From an uncultured Sphaerochaeta sp. (lineage in GTDB: Bacteria; Spirochaetota; Spirochaetia; Sphaerochaetales; Sphaerochaetaceae), in NCBI RefSeq assembly GCF_963676285.1, contig NZ_OY781063.1:3038001-3102000 (forward strand): a stretch of 64,000 nt of DNA, in the 5' to 3' direction. A program made the translations under genes and the position numbers. Position 1 is the first letter of the stretch, and every line of letters starts with the position of its first letter. This document shows, piece after piece, positions 6,888 to 14,744 of the stretch. The notes under the pieces were generated by a model. The model ran no database searches and was not told where the DNA came from. It saw nothing but the letters and a program-made list of their open reading frames with translations.

Positions 6888-8179
6888 GATGAACCCTCCC
6901 CAAGTGCCTGAGACAGGTCTGCAAGCAGGTCGTCGATATGTTCACAGCCGATCGAAAGACGTATTGTGGTCTCGGAGATACCTTGACTCTCCAGCTCTTC
7001 CTTGGTGAGTTGGGAGTGGGTAGTGGTTCCAGGGTGGATCACCAGAGACTTAACATCTGCTACATTGGCAAGAAGGCTGAAAATCTCCAACCGGTCTATG
7101 AAGGCCTTTGCATCCTCTCCTATTCCCTTGATATCGAAGGTGAAGATAGAGATACCACCTTTAGGGAAGTAGTGCTTGTAGAGTGTGTGGTATGGGTTAT
7201 CTTCCAGACTGGGATGCTGTACTCTTGCAACGCAAGGATGGCCAGAGAGGAATTCGACCACCTTGAGTGTGTTCTGGACATGCCTCTCTAGACGTAGAGG
7301 AAGGGTTTCCAGCCCCTGGAGGAACAGGAATGCATTCAGGGGGGCAATGCACGGTCCAGTGTCCCTGAGCAGTACGGTACGTGCCTTTGTGATCCAAGCA
7401 GCTTTTCCCGCTGCGTCAAGGAAACTCAATCCATGATAGCTGTCGTTCGGTTCTGTTACCGATGGGAACTTTCCGCTCTGTTTCCAGTCGAAGTTTCCGC
7501 TGTCAATAATGACACCACCGAGGGATGTCCCGTGGCCGCCGATGAACTTTGTTGCAGAATGAACCACGATGTCAGCACCGTGCTCGATGGGACGAAGCAG
7601 ATAGGGGGTTGCGAAGGTGTTGTCCACCACAAGAGGAATCTTATGGCTGTGGGCAAGGTTGGCCAAAGCCTTCAGGTCACAGAGGGTGGCATTCGGGTTG
7701 CCGATGGACTCAACAAACAACGCCTTGGTGTTGTCCTGGATGGCCCTCTCCACGTCTGCGATATTGGTGGTATCAACAAAGGTGGTGTTGATGCCCCATT
7801 CAGGGAGCGTATGGGCAAACAGGTTGTAGGTTCCTCCGTAGATGGTCTTCGCTGAAACGATATGGTCTTGGTTTTTAGCAAGGTTGAGTATAGAGAGCGT
7901 AATGGCAGCCGAACCGCTGGCAACAGCCAGAGCACCAACACCGCCCTCAAGTTGGGCCATTCGATTCTCAAACACTTCCTGGGTAGGGTTCCCCAGTCTG
8001 GTGTAGATATTACCAGCCTTGGAGAGGTTGAAGAGGGATTCTGCGTCATCGCAGTTGTCAAAGACATAGCTGGTGGTTTGGTAGATGGGTACTGCACGGG
8101 ATCCGGTTGCGCTGTCTGCTTTTTCTTGTCCTGCATGTAGGGCTAGGGTTTCAAAATGGTAGCTATTGTTGGTTTTCAT
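6878..8179 (-). CDS. metY: O-acetylhomoserine sulfhydrylase
   Basis: This 433-residue PLP enzyme of the Cys/Met metabolism family condenses O-acetylhomoserine with sulfide to give homocysteine. The PLP lysine is Lys211 (HSATKFIGGHG); YTRLGNPT near residue 59, a DNTFATPYLLRPIEHGAD segment and a C-terminal SIGCEHIDDL segment are typical. Length fits MetY (about 430) rather than the shorter cystathionine synthases. CAGGAG lies upstream of the ATG. It is the first full gene of the metYA operon and sits behind a 240-nt leader holding two short reading frames and hairpins, suggesting post-transcriptional control by methionine supply. Confidence 0.92.
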   Translation of the reverse strand: MKTNNSYHFETLALHAGQEKADSATGSRAVPIYQTTSYVFDNCDDAESLFNLSKAGNIYTRLGNPTQEVFENRMAQLEGGVGALAVASGSAAITLSILNLAKNQDHIVSAKTIYGGTYNLFAHTLPEWGINTTFVDTTNIADVERAIQDNTKALFVESIGNPNATLCDLKALANLAHSHKIPLVVDNTFATPYLLRPIEHGADIVVHSATKFIGGHGTSLGGVIIDSGNFDWKQSGKFPSVTEPNDSYHGLSFLDAAGKAAWITKARTVLLRDTGPCIAPLNAFLFLQGLETLPLRLERHVQNTLKVVEFLSGHPCVARVQHPSLEDNPYHTLYKHYFPKGGISIFTFDIKGIGEDAKAFIDRLEIFSLLANVADVKSLVIHPGTTTHSQLTKEELESQGISETTIRLSIGCEHIDDLLADLSQALGEGSSCQ

Positions 8180-8205
8180 GGGTTGCTCCTGAATAAAATG
8201 ATAGG

Positions 8206-8273
8206 GACCTGGCTACGCCGGGTCTGTGGAATACTGTTCAGAAGCCTCGCATGTGGTCGGTTACCGACCCACA
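8206..8273 (-). promoter_or_regulatory. Hairpins in the metYA leader
   Basis: Two stems lie between the short reading frames and metY. GGTCGG/CCGACC (within 8252-8273) sits inside the second short frame, and GACC-x-GGC/GCC-x-GGTC (8206-8224) is followed by CCTATCATTTTATT just before the metY ribosome binding site. The second could act as a weak terminator or occlude the site. I do not recognise a known SAM riboswitch fold. Confidence 0.4.
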
Positions 8274-8297
8274 ACGTGGATGTTTTGCATGTTTCAT
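8238..8297 (-). CDS. Second leader peptide of metYA (19 codons)
   Basis: The peptide MKHAKHPRCGSVTDHMRGF ends 58 nt before the metY start. AAGGA lies 6 nt before its ATG. Codons 9 to 14 overlap the strong GGTCGG/CCGACC hairpin, so ribosome position would decide whether that hairpin forms. It may be a translated regulatory frame or chance; conservation is untested. Confidence 0.4.
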   Translation of the reverse strand: MKHAKHPRCGSVTDHMRGF

Positions 8298-8315
8298 GAT
8301 GGTTCCTTGAAGGTC

Positions 8316-8375
8316 TTAGGCGAGTGCGTTTTGGCACATGTCAGATTCAATACTGTCTTGCATGCTTTGCATCAT
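8316..8375 (-). CDS. Met-rich leader peptide of metYA (19 codons)
   Basis: A perfect AAGGAGG lies 7 nt before an ATG-ATG start, giving MMQSMQDSIESDMCQNALA. Four of the first 13 codons are Met, including two at the start, about 45 nt after the predicted transcription start. The signal is stronger than that of metY itself. This is the layout of an amino-acid-sensing leader: slow translation at Met codons would alter folding or translation of downstream RNA. The role is inferred; the frame, codons and ribosome binding site are seen directly. Confidence 0.5.
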   Translation of the reverse strand: MMQSMQDSIESDMCQNALA

Positions 8376-8426
8376 TGATGTGCCTCCTTCAAGAAATTAC
8401 CTATCGAATGGCTAGGGATTGGAGCA

Positions 8427-8455
8427 AGTATAGGGAAACTTGGAGATGCGGTCAA
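8427..8455 (-). promoter_or_regulatory. sigma-70-type promoter of the metYA operon
   Basis: On the minus strand TTGACC (8455-8450), a 17-nt spacer and TATACT (8432-8427). The start site is predicted near 8420, giving a leader of about 240 nt before metY. Confidence 0.75.
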
Positions 8456-8484
8456 GTGGTTAAATACAAGAATCGGGTAAGGTG

Positions 8485-8513
8485 TAAGTAAACCGGGGGG
8501 AGTCCCCCCGGTT
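8485..8513 (-). terminator. Intrinsic terminator of putP
   Basis: AACCGGGGGG (8491-8500) pairs with CCCCCCGGTT (8504-8513) around AGT. On the minus strand it is followed by TTTACTTAC. It lies 7 nt past the putP stop and insulates putP from metY. Confidence 0.8.
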
Positions 8514-8520
8514 CTGCATC

Positions 8521-10017
8521 TTAGTCTTCTGTTGCCATGAAGGCATCGAACTCTTTGAAGACCTCTTCATCGGGATGCTTCTCAAGCAAGCTGAAAATAA
8601 CCATACAGAGGGAAGCGATTATGAAACCAGGGAGCAACTCATAGACATCGAATATGCCTCCTGAAAGTTGCTTCCAGACCACGACGGTAATACCACCACC
8701 AAGCATGGCTGCTACAGCTCCATTGCGACTGGCACGTCTCCAGAAAAGAGAAGCGAGAATGACAGGTCCAAAGGTTGCCCCGAAGCCTGCCCAAGCGTAA
8801 CTTACTACATCGAAGATGGAGGAATTGGGATCCATTGCCAGGAAGATGGCAATAATGGTGATAGCAACGACGGTGAGTCTGCTGACCAACAAGGTCTCCT
8901 TGTCAGAGGCATCTTTCCTGAGCACTGCCTTATAGACATCCTTTGAGAATGCTGAAGAGGCAACCAGGAGCTGACTGTCGGCAGTACTCATGCTTGCTGC
9001 TAGAATTGCACAGAGAAAGAACCCTGCGATGAAGGTTGGGAATATTTTCTGCATGCTGACAATGAACACGGCCTCTGCTGCACTCTGGGAGTCAAATGTG
9101 GTGGGCTGAAGGAAGATTTTTCCCACCACACCAACGAGCAATGCTGCTGCCATGGCAATAACAACCCAGACCATGGCAATTCTTCGGCTCGTCTTGACCT
9201 CATGGTTGCTCCTGATGGACATAAAGCGAATGAGGATGTGTGGCATGCCGAAATATCCGAGGCCCCAGGCAAGCGCACTGAGGACCTGAAGGAACCCATA
9301 GCTGGTTCCTGGTGGGGTGGCAAATGGATTGATGAAGTGCTGGCCGAACTGGCTGAGCTGTTCGAAGGTATGAACTGGTCCCCCGATTGCAAATACTGCG
9401 ATCACGCCGGTCATCACCAAGGCAAAGAACATCAGGGTTCCCTGCAGGAAGTCAGTTGCTACCACAGCCAGGTATCCACCGAGGAGCGTGTATCCAAGGA
9501 TAACCAGTACGCCTAAGATGAGCGCAGCATAGTAATTCATACCGAATACAGCGGTGAACAGTTTTGCGGAGGCAAGAAATCCACTTGCTGTATAGACAAT
9601 GAAGAACACCAGGATGATGATCGAGCTGATGGTTTGCAAGAGTTTGCTCTTGTCATGAAAACGGTTGGTGAGGAATTCAGGGATGGTGATGGAATCCTTG
9701 GCGTGAATGGAGTATTTTCTCATTCTCTTTGCCACCAATAACCAGTTGAGGTATGTTCCTACCAGCAATCCAACTGCGGTCCAGAACGCCTCCTGGAGCC
9801 CCGTGAAGTAGGCAAGGCCTGGAAGCCCCATGAGCAACCAGCCAGACATATCACTCGCTTCAGCGCTGAGTGCTGTGAACCATGGACCGATTGAACGGCC
9901 ACCGAGAAAGTAGTCACTGGTGGATTTTGTTTTTCTGAATGTGAAAAACCCGATTGTTAGCATAAGCCCCAGATAGAGTGCAAAAGCCAAGGCTGTGATG
10001 AGCTGATAACTGTTCAT
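8521..10017 (-). CDS. putP: Sodium/proline symporter
   Basis: This 498-residue inner-membrane protein of the sodium:solute symporter family has about 13 hydrophobic segments. The family signatures are clear: SDYFLGGRSIGPWFTALSAEASDMSGW (substrate/Na+ region near residues 35-60) and GYFGMPHILIRF in the middle, both typical of PutP. It imports proline with Na+. ATG 10017 is preferred, with GGGAG upstream; earlier ATG/GTG codons would extend a soluble tail with no counterpart in the family. An ARG-box-like palindrome lies about 95 nt upstream. It is transcribed alone, ending in a strong terminator. Confidence 0.88.
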   Translation of the reverse strand: MNSYQLITALAFALYLGLMLTIGFFTFRKTKSTSDYFLGGRSIGPWFTALSAEASDMSGWLLMGLPGLAYFTGLQEAFWTAVGLLVGTYLNWLLVAKRMRKYSIHAKDSITIPEFLTNRFHDKSKLLQTISSIIILVFFIVYTASGFLASAKLFTAVFGMNYYAALILGVLVILGYTLLGGYLAVVATDFLQGTLMFFALVMTGVIAVFAIGGPVHTFEQLSQFGQHFINPFATPPGTSYGFLQVLSALAWGLGYFGMPHILIRFMSIRSNHEVKTSRRIAMVWVVIAMAAALLVGVVGKIFLQPTTFDSQSAAEAVFIVSMQKIFPTFIAGFFLCAILAASMSTADSQLLVASSAFSKDVYKAVLRKDASDKETLLVSRLTVVAITIIAIFLAMDPNSSIFDVVSYAWAGFGATFGPVILASLFWRRASRNGAVAAMLGGGITVVVWKQLSGGIFDVYELLPGFIIASLCMVIFSLLEKHPDEEVFKEFDAFMATED

Positions 10018-10112
10018 GATCACCATTCTCCCAACATTTAATACATGTTGGTCTAGAATACCTGTTGAAAAAGAGGGTGACAAGGGTAATGGAAGTTATA
10101 CTGCAAAATAAA

Positions 10113-10126
10113 TGCATAAATATGCA
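10113..10126. promoter_or_regulatory. Palindromic operator candidate upstream of putP (ARG-box-like)
   Basis: TGCATAAATATGCA is a perfect inverted repeat and matches the ArgR/AhrC consensus TGAATWWWWATTCA at 12 of 14 positions, with the two differences symmetric. It is followed by a partial direct repeat (TGCATAAAA overlapping at 10123). It lies between potC and putP. The binding protein is inferred only. Confidence 0.4.
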
Positions 10127-10183
10127 TAAAATTGGGGTATGAATTGGAGCTTTTGCCACTATTCAATGAGACAGGGGCGCCAG

Positions 10184-10987
10184 CTAACTGCTGGCAGCCA
10201 CTGTCTTGAGGAACTTTCTGAAGAAGAATGCGATGAGCATGGTGCCCAGAATCATGACAAAAGTGAGTGCGTTTATCACCGGGGATACGCCATAGCGGAT
10301 CATTGAGTAGACATACAGGGGCAATGTTCCTGAACCAGGACCCGAGACAAAGAAGGTGATGACAAAGTCCTCAAGTGACATGGTTATGCACATCAGGAAT
10401 CCTGAAAGTACTGCAGGTATGATGGAGGGAATGATGACCTTGAGCAGGGTCTGCCGCTCATTGGCTCCCAAGTCACGTGCAGCTTCCAGGGTGGAGTAGT
10501 CAAACTCATCCAAGCGTGCACTTACCAACATAAACACAAAGGGTAGGTTGAAGGTGGTATGTGCTACAAAGATGGTGAATAAGCCGAGGCGAATCTTCAC
10601 GGCAGAGAAGAAGATCAACATGGAAATACCGATGATTACCTCGGGGAGGACCATGGGAAGGTAGCTTACCGTGGTAATGTAGCTTCTTCCCTTGAATCGG
10701 TACCATTTAATGCCGATGGCTGCCAGGCTTCCTAGTATGGTGGCAGAAATGGAGCTGGTGAGTGCGATGATAAGACTATTCCTGAATGCTGCCCAAAGTG
10801 AGGGGCTTTCATAGATGAGTGTCTTGTACCAGATAAGACTTGCACTCTCCCACTGCATACCTTTTACGCTGTTGAAGGAGAAAAAGACCACTACAAACAG
10901 AGGGATGAAAAGGAACACAATGACCAAGGAGAGCATGGTATAGGAGAAAGAAAAGCTGGTTCTGGAGGTATTTCTTTGATGACTCAT
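10184..10987 (-). CDS. potC: Spermidine/putrescine ABC transporter permease
   Basis: The 267-residue integral membrane protein has about six hydrophobic segments and the permease EAA loop LEAARDLGANERQTLLKVIIP (around residues 155-175), which docks onto the ATPase. It is the PotC-type subunit: N-terminal SFNSVKGMQWE and the C-terminal ITFFVSGPGSGTLPLYVYSMIRYG segment are characteristic. The start overlaps the potB stop by 4 nt. Gene order is potA-potB-potC on the minus strand. The binding protein gene potD, usually next, is absent; putP follows instead. Confidence 0.88.
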   Translation of the reverse strand: MSHQRNTSRTSFSFSYTMLSLVIVFLFIPLFVVVFFSFNSVKGMQWESASLIWYKTLIYESPSLWAAFRNSLIIALTSSISATILGSLAAIGIKWYRFKGRSYITTVSYLPMVLPEVIIGISMLIFFSAVKIRLGLFTIFVAHTTFNLPFVFMLVSARLDEFDYSTLEAARDLGANERQTLLKVIIPSIIPAVLSGFLMCITMSLEDFVITFFVSGPGSGTLPLYVYSMIRYGVSPVINALTFVMILGTMLIAFFFRKFLKTVAASS

Positions 10988-11910
10988 CTCTTCCCCCGTG
11001 AGCTGTGGTGCAGCTTGATATTCTGCTCGAGTGCCTGTTGATTGCTCTTCTTCTGGTGAAGCTCTCTCTTTCCGCTGTACAGCATCCAGAATACTCCAAT
11101 GAGGGAGATCAGGGTCAGTACCATGGAGAAGGCAGAGGCAAGAGGCCAGTTCCTGGTCTTGGAGACTTGGTCGACGATGATATTTCCGATCATGGTGGAG
11201 TCCTTGCCGCCAACCAGGAGTGGTACGGTGTAGGCACCAAAGATAGGAATGAAGGTGAAAATGAAGGCAGTACTTACTCCGCTCTTGATATTGGGAATCA
11301 TGACCTTGATGATCGACTCCAGCTTGGTTGCCCCAAGATCCCTGGCTGCATCGAGCAAGGCAAAGTCGAACTTGTCTATGGTCGTGAAGAGCGGAAGAAT
11401 CGCAAAGGGGAGATACATGTAGATCAGGACAACAATGACTGCCTGGTTGTTGTAAATCAGGGAGAGGCTCTGATCGATCAGCCCAAGGTTCTTCAGAAGA
11501 GAATTGAGAAATCCTTCACTCGATAGTATGGAGATCCAGGCATAGATGCGGATCAGGGAGTTGGTCCAGAAGGGTATGATGATCAAGAACAGGAGGAAGG
11601 TCTGGTGCTTGCTTTTTGCCATCGCATAGCCACAGGGTAGGGCAATGAGAAGACAGAGCAATGTTGAGACTACACTGATCCACACTGTCCTGAGCAGTAC
11701 CTTGGCAAAGCTTGGGTTGAACATCTGCTGGTAGGCAGAAAGGGAGAACTCCCACTCAACACCTCCATAGAGACCTCGCTTGAGGAAACTGTAGAGGATG
11801 ATGATACTGATGGGAATCGTGAAGAATAGTGTGAACCAGAGCCCCATGGGAGCGCTATAGAGCGTTCCTAGCAATCGCTCCCGTTCCCTTGGTTTGAGAA
11901 TTCGTTTCAT
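10984..11910 (-). CDS. potB: Spermidine/putrescine ABC transporter permease
   Basis: This 308-residue membrane protein has six predicted transmembrane segments and the EAA-type loop LLDAARDLGATKLESIIKVMIP. FIPIFGAYTVPLLVGGKDSTMIGN is typical of PotB. It forms the translocation channel with PotC. I start it at ATG 11910, where ATGA overlaps the potA stop; a longer frame to 11976 would run 66 nt back into potA. Substrate (polyamine) is taken from family resemblance and gene order. Confidence 0.88.
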   Translation of the reverse strand: MKRILKPRERERLLGTLYSAPMGLWFTLFFTIPISIIILYSFLKRGLYGGVEWEFSLSAYQQMFNPSFAKVLLRTVWISVVSTLLCLLIALPCGYAMAKSKHQTFLLFLIIIPFWTNSLIRIYAWISILSSEGFLNSLLKNLGLIDQSLSLIYNNQAVIVVLIYMYLPFAILPLFTTIDKFDFALLDAARDLGATKLESIIKVMIPNIKSGVSTAFIFTFIPIFGAYTVPLLVGGKDSTMIGNIIVDQVSKTRNWPLASAFSMVLTLISLIGVFWMLYSGKRELHQKKSNQQALEQNIKLHHSSRGKR

Positions 11911-13037
11911 TGCTCCGTGTCCTTCACCAGGTAGCCGTCGTTTGCACTCCAGCTCACATAGACCGTATCCTTCCACTGGATCTCAGGGCCTTCTTCCAAG
12001 AATACTGTGTGCTGCTTGAATACTTTCACCAGTGTGTCAGGTTCTTTCTCCAATTTGACAAAGAACTTCGATTGGAATCCTGAATAGATGGGTTCTTCCA
12101 CAATACCCTTGAAAGTGTTCATGGTAGCATTGTTGCTTCGTGGAGGATTGGGCGAAATCCTGATTTTCTCTGGGCGGACGGTAAAGTCGAGTGAAGACCC
12201 CACTTCCTGGGCCTCTGAATCAGTTACATACACTTCACCCTGCAGCTGAGGGACCTCAACACGTAGGAGGTACTCCTCTCCCTGTGGTTCACAGGAGAGT
12301 ACGGTACAAGGGAATATATTGGACTCTCCGATGAAGCTGGCAACAAATCTGGTTGCTGGAGCTTCATAGATTTCGTAGGGAGTTCCTATCTGCAATACCT
12401 TGCCCTTGTTCATGACTGCAATACGATCAGATACAGAGAGGGCTTCACTCTGGTCGTGGGTTACATAGATGAATGTGATGCCGACCTTATCATGGATAAG
12501 GTCGAGTTCAACCAACAGGTTCTGTCTCAGTTTTGCATCCAGGGCTGAAAGCGGTTCATCAAGCAGTAGTACCGCTGGTTCATTGATCAGGGCACGTGCG
12601 ATAGCTACTCGTTGTTTTTGCCCTCCACTGAGCATGGAAGGTTTCTTGTAAATATGTTCTTCCAGTTGTACCAGTTTTACATATTCCATGACTTTCTGTT
12701 CCACGATTGCCTTATCGGTACGACGAAGTCGCAACGGGAAAGCAATATTCTCGTAGACAGTGAGATGGGGGAACAGTGCATAGGTCTGGAAGACGGTATT
12801 TGCCTGACGTTTCTCAGGGGGTAGGGGGAGGATGTCCTTGTTGTCGAAGGCAACGTTTCCCGAGTCCGGATAATCGAATCCAGCGATAATCCTCAGCAGT
12901 GTGGTCTTGCCACAACCAGAAGGACCCAACAGCGAGAAGAATTCTCCCCTCTTGATTTGTACGCTTACATCATCAAGAGCCTTGAAATCACCATAGGAAC
13001 GGGATACCCGTTGAGCAGTTACTTCAACACCTTTCAA
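11907..13037 (-). CDS. potA: Spermidine/putrescine ABC transporter ATP-binding protein
   Basis: The 376-residue ATPase has Walker A GPSGCGKTT (residues 39-47), Q-loop NTVFQTYALFPHLTV, signature LSGGQKQRVAIARAL, Walker B VLLLDEPLSALD and switch THD. A C-terminal TOBE/OB regulatory domain follows from about residue 235 (ESNIFPC, later FTVRPEKIRIS). It powers polyamine uptake at the inner membrane. The only in-frame start is TTG 13037. GGAGGA lies 11 nt upstream and a 7-codon out-of-frame ATG reading frame (13047-13024) overlaps the start, so translation may be weak or coupled. A good promoter lies at 13116-13144. Confidence 0.9.
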   Translation of the reverse strand: MKGVEVTAQRVSRSYGDFKALDDVSVQIKRGEFFSLLGPSGCGKTTLLRIIAGFDYPDSGNVAFDNKDILPLPPEKRQANTVFQTYALFPHLTVYENIAFPLRLRRTDKAIVEQKVMEYVKLVQLEEHIYKKPSMLSGGQKQRVAIARALINEPAVLLLDEPLSALDAKLRQNLLVELDLIHDKVGITFIYVTHDQSEALSVSDRIAVMNKGKVLQIGTPYEIYEAPATRFVASFIGESNIFPCTVLSCEPQGEEYLLRVEVPQLQGEVYVTDSEAQEVGSSLDFTVRPEKIRISPNPPRSNNATMNTFKGIVEEPIYSGFQSKFFVKLEKEPDTLVKVFKQHTVFLEEGPEIQWKDTVYVSWSANDGYLVKDTEQ

Positions 13038-13115
13038 TCTTTTCCATTTCCTCCACTCGTTTCAGGCATAGAATTTCCAAAAGAGGTGTTTTGGAGCCTT
13101 CACGATGGTAATGCG

Positions 13116-13144
13116 AATATCGAATATTTACCCCCCACTGTCAA
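13116..13144 (-). promoter_or_regulatory. sigma-70-type promoter of potABC
   Basis: On the minus strand TTGACA (13144-13139), 17-nt spacer and GATATT (13121-13116). It lies about 80 nt upstream of the potA TTG start. Confidence 0.65.
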
Positions 13145-13205
13145 GCATTCATCCGATAAAATTTCAATGAAATTGTATATTCATACCTCAATGGAAAGAG
13201 AGTGC

Positions 13206-13397
13206 TTAACGCTGGAAATCTATCCGAACGACCTCACCAGTTCTGGGGTCTTTTCTGTAGACTGCTGGGCCTTCTTCATCATAGCCATACCAGATGAGCC
13301 GAGAGAAACGCAAAAGCTCATGTTCCTTCGGTGGATCGAAGACTCTGCAATAATCAAACCTGAAAGTGGTTTGTACCCGTAAATCGTAGCCCAGCAT
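13206..13397 (-). CDS. Small hypothetical protein (63 aa)
   Basis: I do not recognise this protein. Its 63 residues are rich in aromatic and charged residues (RFDYCRVFDPPKEHELLRF, then RLIWYGYDEEGPAVY) and end RTGEVVRIDFQR. There is no signal peptide or membrane segment, so it is probably cytosolic. A very strong AGGAGG lies 6 nt before ATG 13397, which argues for real translation and for this start over one seven codons earlier. A perfect 8-bp stem sits directly upstream of the ribosome binding site, and a promoter-like TTGACG-17-TACGCT lies further up. It stands alone between potA and tRNA-Arg. Confidence 0.65.
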   Translation of the reverse strand: MLGYDLRVQTTFRFDYCRVFDPPKEHELLRFSRLIWYGYDEEGPAVYRKDPRTGEVVRIDFQR

Positions 13398-13413
13398 ACA
13401 ACTCCTCCTAAGG

Positions 13414-13437
13414 CTCAATCACCGTCCTATGATTGAG
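13414..13437 (-). promoter_or_regulatory. 5'-UTR hairpin before the 63-aa gene
   Basis: CTCAATCA (13414-13421) and TGATTGAG (13430-13437) form a perfect 8-bp stem with an 8-nt loop. In the minus-strand transcript it ends 5 nt before the AGGAGG of the small gene. It could be an RNA control element or a repressor operator. Confidence 0.45.
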
Positions 13438-13451
13438 GTGCTTGTGTCATA

Positions 13452-13480
13452 AGCGTAGATGAGCATTGGTTACTCGTCAA
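13452..13480 (-). promoter_or_regulatory. Possible promoter of the 63-aa gene
   Basis: On the minus strand TTGACG (13480-13475), 17 nt, TACGCT (13457-13452). The -35 is good and the -10 is weak. Confidence 0.4.
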
Positions 13481-13563
13481 GGGTATTGGAGCAACAGAGA
13501 GGATATTCGTGTTTGGTAGTGTCTCTTCTATGATTGTTTTGCTTGCAGGTGTGGCTTAGGCAG

Positions 13564-13600
13564 AAAAAAAAATACAGTACCGACCAAAAATGATCGGCAC
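13564..13600 (-). terminator. Intrinsic terminator of tRNA-Arg
   Basis: On the minus strand GTGCCGATCA pairs with TGGTCGGTAC (10 bp with G-U pairs) around TTTT. A run of nine T residues follows after TGTA. It starts 12 nt past the tRNA. Confidence 0.85.
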
Positions 13601-13611
13601 CAAAACTCTAT

Positions 13612-13685
<74 letters not shown>

Positions 13686-13808
13686 ATCGCTTACAGGTCT
13701 TAAGTCCCTGAAACGAGCAAACAGTAACGTAAAAATAAAAAAAGGTAAAGATGGTTGGAAAAAATTGTTTAATGCGTGAAATATAATCGTGTTCCATTGT
13801 ATTTTGAC

Positions 13809-13837
13809 TTGCCTAATGGAAGAATTCTATGTATACT
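13809..13837 (+). promoter_or_regulatory. sigma-70-type promoter of sodB-like gene, with leader stem
   Basis: TTGCCT (13809-13814), 17-nt spacer and TATACT (13832-13837). Just downstream CCTAGT-TAAAG-ACTAGG (13846-13862) forms a 6-bp stem at the likely transcript 5' end. Confidence 0.65.
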
Positions 13838-13893
13838 TACTAATACCTAGTTAAAGACTAGGAAATAGACATACGATACATAGGAGGTATTTC

Positions 13894-14514
13894 ATGTTTA
13901 AGCAAGTTGAACTTTCCTACGGTTTTGATGCGTTGGAACCGCATATCGATGAATTAACCATGGTGACCCACTACACGAAACACCATGCTGGATATACAAA
14001 GAATCTTAATGCTGCGGTAGAGAAGGATCCAAGCCTGAAAGATCGCTCCATTGAAGACATACTCAAGAACCTCGATTCTATCTCCGACGAAAAGCTCAGA
14101 ACCGCTGTGAGAAATAATGGGGGAGGGTATGCAAACCATAATCTTTATTTCTCGATTCTCAGTCCATCAGCCGCTCATGCACCTAAAGGCTCATTACTCG
14201 ATAGAATCAAGAAAGACTTTGGAAGCCTTGATGCTTTGAAAGAAACCCTGAACAGTCAGGCAGCAGGAAGATTTGGTTCAGGCTGGGCATTCCTTGTTGC
14301 ACATTCTGACGGGTCACTGGAAGTGGTAAATACCCCGAACCAGGATACACCCTTGATGGACAAGAAGGGTGGGGTGCCCATTCTTGGTATCGATGTTTGG
14401 GAGCATGCATACTACTTGAAATACAAGAACCTTAGGGCAGACTACCTGAACGCTATTTGGAATGTCCTTGATTGGGCAAAGGTAGAAGAAGACTACCTGA
14501 AACTCCTTTCATAG
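13894..14514 (+). CDS. Superoxide dismutase, Mn-type
   Basis: The 206-residue enzyme disproportionates superoxide in the cytosol. Metal ligands are visible at canonical places: His26 (VTHYTKHH), His82 (GGGYANHNLYF), Asp167 and His171 (DVWEHAYY). GGG at 76-78 and Gln150 (NTPNQDTP) are markers of Mn rather than Fe enzymes, so I predict Mn or cambialistic use. AGGAGG precedes the ATG. It has its own promoter and terminator. The genome also encodes a desulfoferrodoxin-like protein at 61795-62172. Confidence 0.93.
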   Translation: MFKQVELSYGFDALEPHIDELTMVTHYTKHHAGYTKNLNAAVEKDPSLKDRSIEDILKNLDSISDEKLRTAVRNNGGGYANHNLYFSILSPSAAHAPKGSLLDRIKKDFGSLDALKETLNSQAAGRFGSGWAFLVAHSDGSLEVVNTPNQDTPLMDKKGGVPILGIDVWEHAYYLKYKNLRADYLNAIWNVLDWAKVEEDYLKLLS

Positions 14515-14530
14515 ACGTATTGTACTCTTC

Positions 14531-14560
14531 ACGGCCCCCCTGGTTCAGGGGGGTCGTTTT
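14531..14560 (+). terminator. Intrinsic terminator of the superoxide dismutase gene
   Basis: GGCCCCCCTG pairs with CAGGGGGGTC around GTT, followed by GTTTT. It starts 17 nt after the stop. Confidence 0.88.
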
Positions 14561-14679
14561 GCAATGGTCTCCGCCATCAGAAAGGTACAGAGATATACAA
14601 AATAAGAATTATGATTAACTGACAACGGAAATATGCAAAAAGAGAGCGGAACAATACAAATACATTAGTCTATCAGTAC

Positions 14680-14708
14680 TTGATTATCGAATAGCAATTC
14701 AGTAGAAT
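14680..14708 (+). promoter_or_regulatory. Promoter of the 137-aa gene
   Basis: TTGATT (14680-14685), 17-nt spacer and TAGAAT (14703-14708), 37 nt before the start codon. Confidence 0.6.
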
Positions 14709-14744
14709 ATAGCCATGATACAGAACAAAGACAAGGAGACCTAT

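Noticed and set aside
8180..8420. SAM riboswitch in the metYA leader
   Set aside because: I could not find the conserved cores of SAM-I, SAM-II or SAM-IV type elements by eye; a covariance search would decide.
13024..13047. Seven-codon upstream frame before potA as a leader peptide
   Set aside because: Only 2 nt separate the GGAGGA from its ATG and it holds no informative codons; noted only as a possible effect on potA translation.
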